Source: an uncultured Prevotella sp.
Lineage (GTDB): Bacteria > Bacteroidota > Bacteroidia > Bacteroidales > Bacteroidaceae
DNA length: 53,183 nt
Direction of reading: 5' to 3'
Assembly: GCA_900315765.1 (NCBI GenBank)
Contig: ONAK01000040.1
Span: forward strand, 1 to 53,183
The position numbers and the translations under genes are program-made. The notes below the pieces were generated by a model. It was not told the origin of the DNA. It saw nothing but the letters and a program-made list of their open reading frames with translations, and made no database searches. Below are positions 52,902 to 53,183 of the stretch, in pieces (position 1 is the first letter of the stretch; each line of letters begins with the position of its first letter).

Positions 52902-53183
52902 ATGTACAGATATCTATTTACAATCTTTTTCGCTGTGGCTTTTAGTGCCACAGCTAAGGCTCAGGCCGTATCTGCAGAACAGGTTAGTCAGGATTCAACT
53001 ATCAACATTATTGCCTATTTCTGTAAGAACGATACCTTAGAGTATGTTTATCATGACTATAAGGCAAAGGTGGAAAAGAATGATACCACAGTAAAGCATC
53101 ATATAGTAGACCAGTTCCAGCTGATAGTAAGAGATTCTACTGCTAATGGATACGAGATTGAGGTAAAGCCGCTTAAAACAGAG
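52902..53183 (+). CDS. Secreted protein of unknown function (N-terminal part)
   Basis: 94 codons that run off the right edge. The signal peptide MYRYLFTIFFAVAFSATAKA ends at AQA, followed by a polar region with many Asp, Lys and Val (LEYVYHDYKAKVEKNDTTVK). No family is recognised from this part. It starts 11 bp after the small ORF and lies beyond the last REP copy, so it may mark the end of the toxin island. Confidence 0.6.
   Translation, partial: MYRYLFTIFFAVAFSATAKAQAVSAEQVSQDSTINIIAYFCKNDTLEYVYHDYKAKVEKNDTTVKHHIVDQFQLIVRDSTANGYEIEVKPLKTE

Overview
The window looks like a chromosome segment of a member of the Bacteroidales, most likely a Prevotella-type (Prevotellaceae) gut or rumen anaerobe. 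The reasons are the many TAnnTTTG (-7) promoter elements, the MraZ-to-FtsZ cluster order typical of Bacteroidetes, a tRNA-Glu/rpsT/gyrB cluster, an RprX/RprY-like two-component pair, a glycine-lipid gene pair and DUF3836/DUF3737 proteins. The assignment comes from reading translations and motifs by eye; no database search was run.

Region 1 (1-12842, almost all minus strand). A partial PatB/MalY C-S lyase and a DUF3737 beta-helix protein share a promoter. A DUF3836 protein follows. The next five genes run in one direction: histidine kinase, response regulator, GH97 (retaining, alpha-galactosidase-like), GH2 (with the N-x-K-G motif of beta-glucuronidases) and GH3. A CPBP-like membrane protein lies upstream of them, then a two-gene glycine-lipid operon (glsA, glsB). 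The DUF3836 and CPBP-like genes sit on either side of the kinase/regulator/GH block and share the same 22-bp element, with an 11-bp-period direct repeat, about 30 bp upstream of their -7 boxes. It is a candidate RprY operator.

Region 2 (12843-28493, plus strand). This is the complete division/cell-wall cluster mraZ-rsmH-ftsL-ftsI-murE-mraY-murD-ftsW-murG-murC-ftsQ-ftsA-ftsZ. It is led by a three-repeat MraZ box. mraY is broken by a frame-shifting deletion that removes the catalytic Asp-Asp region. GH3 in region 1 also lacks about 30 residues, in frame. Both may be assembly artefacts.

Region 3 (28494-31995). recO (minus) is divergent from tRNA-Glu(UUC). Then come a structured rpsT leader, rpsT with a strong terminator, and gyrB.

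Region 4 (32015-53183, plus strand). This is a polymorphic-toxin island. A membrane-spanning TPR/HTH regulator precedes an apparent operon of two small secreted proteins, two RHS/YD-repeat proteins and a lipoprotein immunity candidate. Downstream are a REP-associated transposase (RAYT) remnant, two beta-propeller lipoproteins, orphan immunity genes preceded by the 3' stubs of lost toxins, a 5'-truncated RHS tip cassette with its immunity gene, and a second full-length RHS protein with a different tip and immunity gene. Copies of one REP-like element (core GGGGTCGGTTC with flanking TGATCA) sit at nearly every module junction. Two of the three toxin tips share a His-Gly...Ser-Cys architecture resembling a caspase-like cysteine peptidase. 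This cassette array, apparently shuffled at REP elements and by gene conversion in the RHS core, is the most novel feature of the window.
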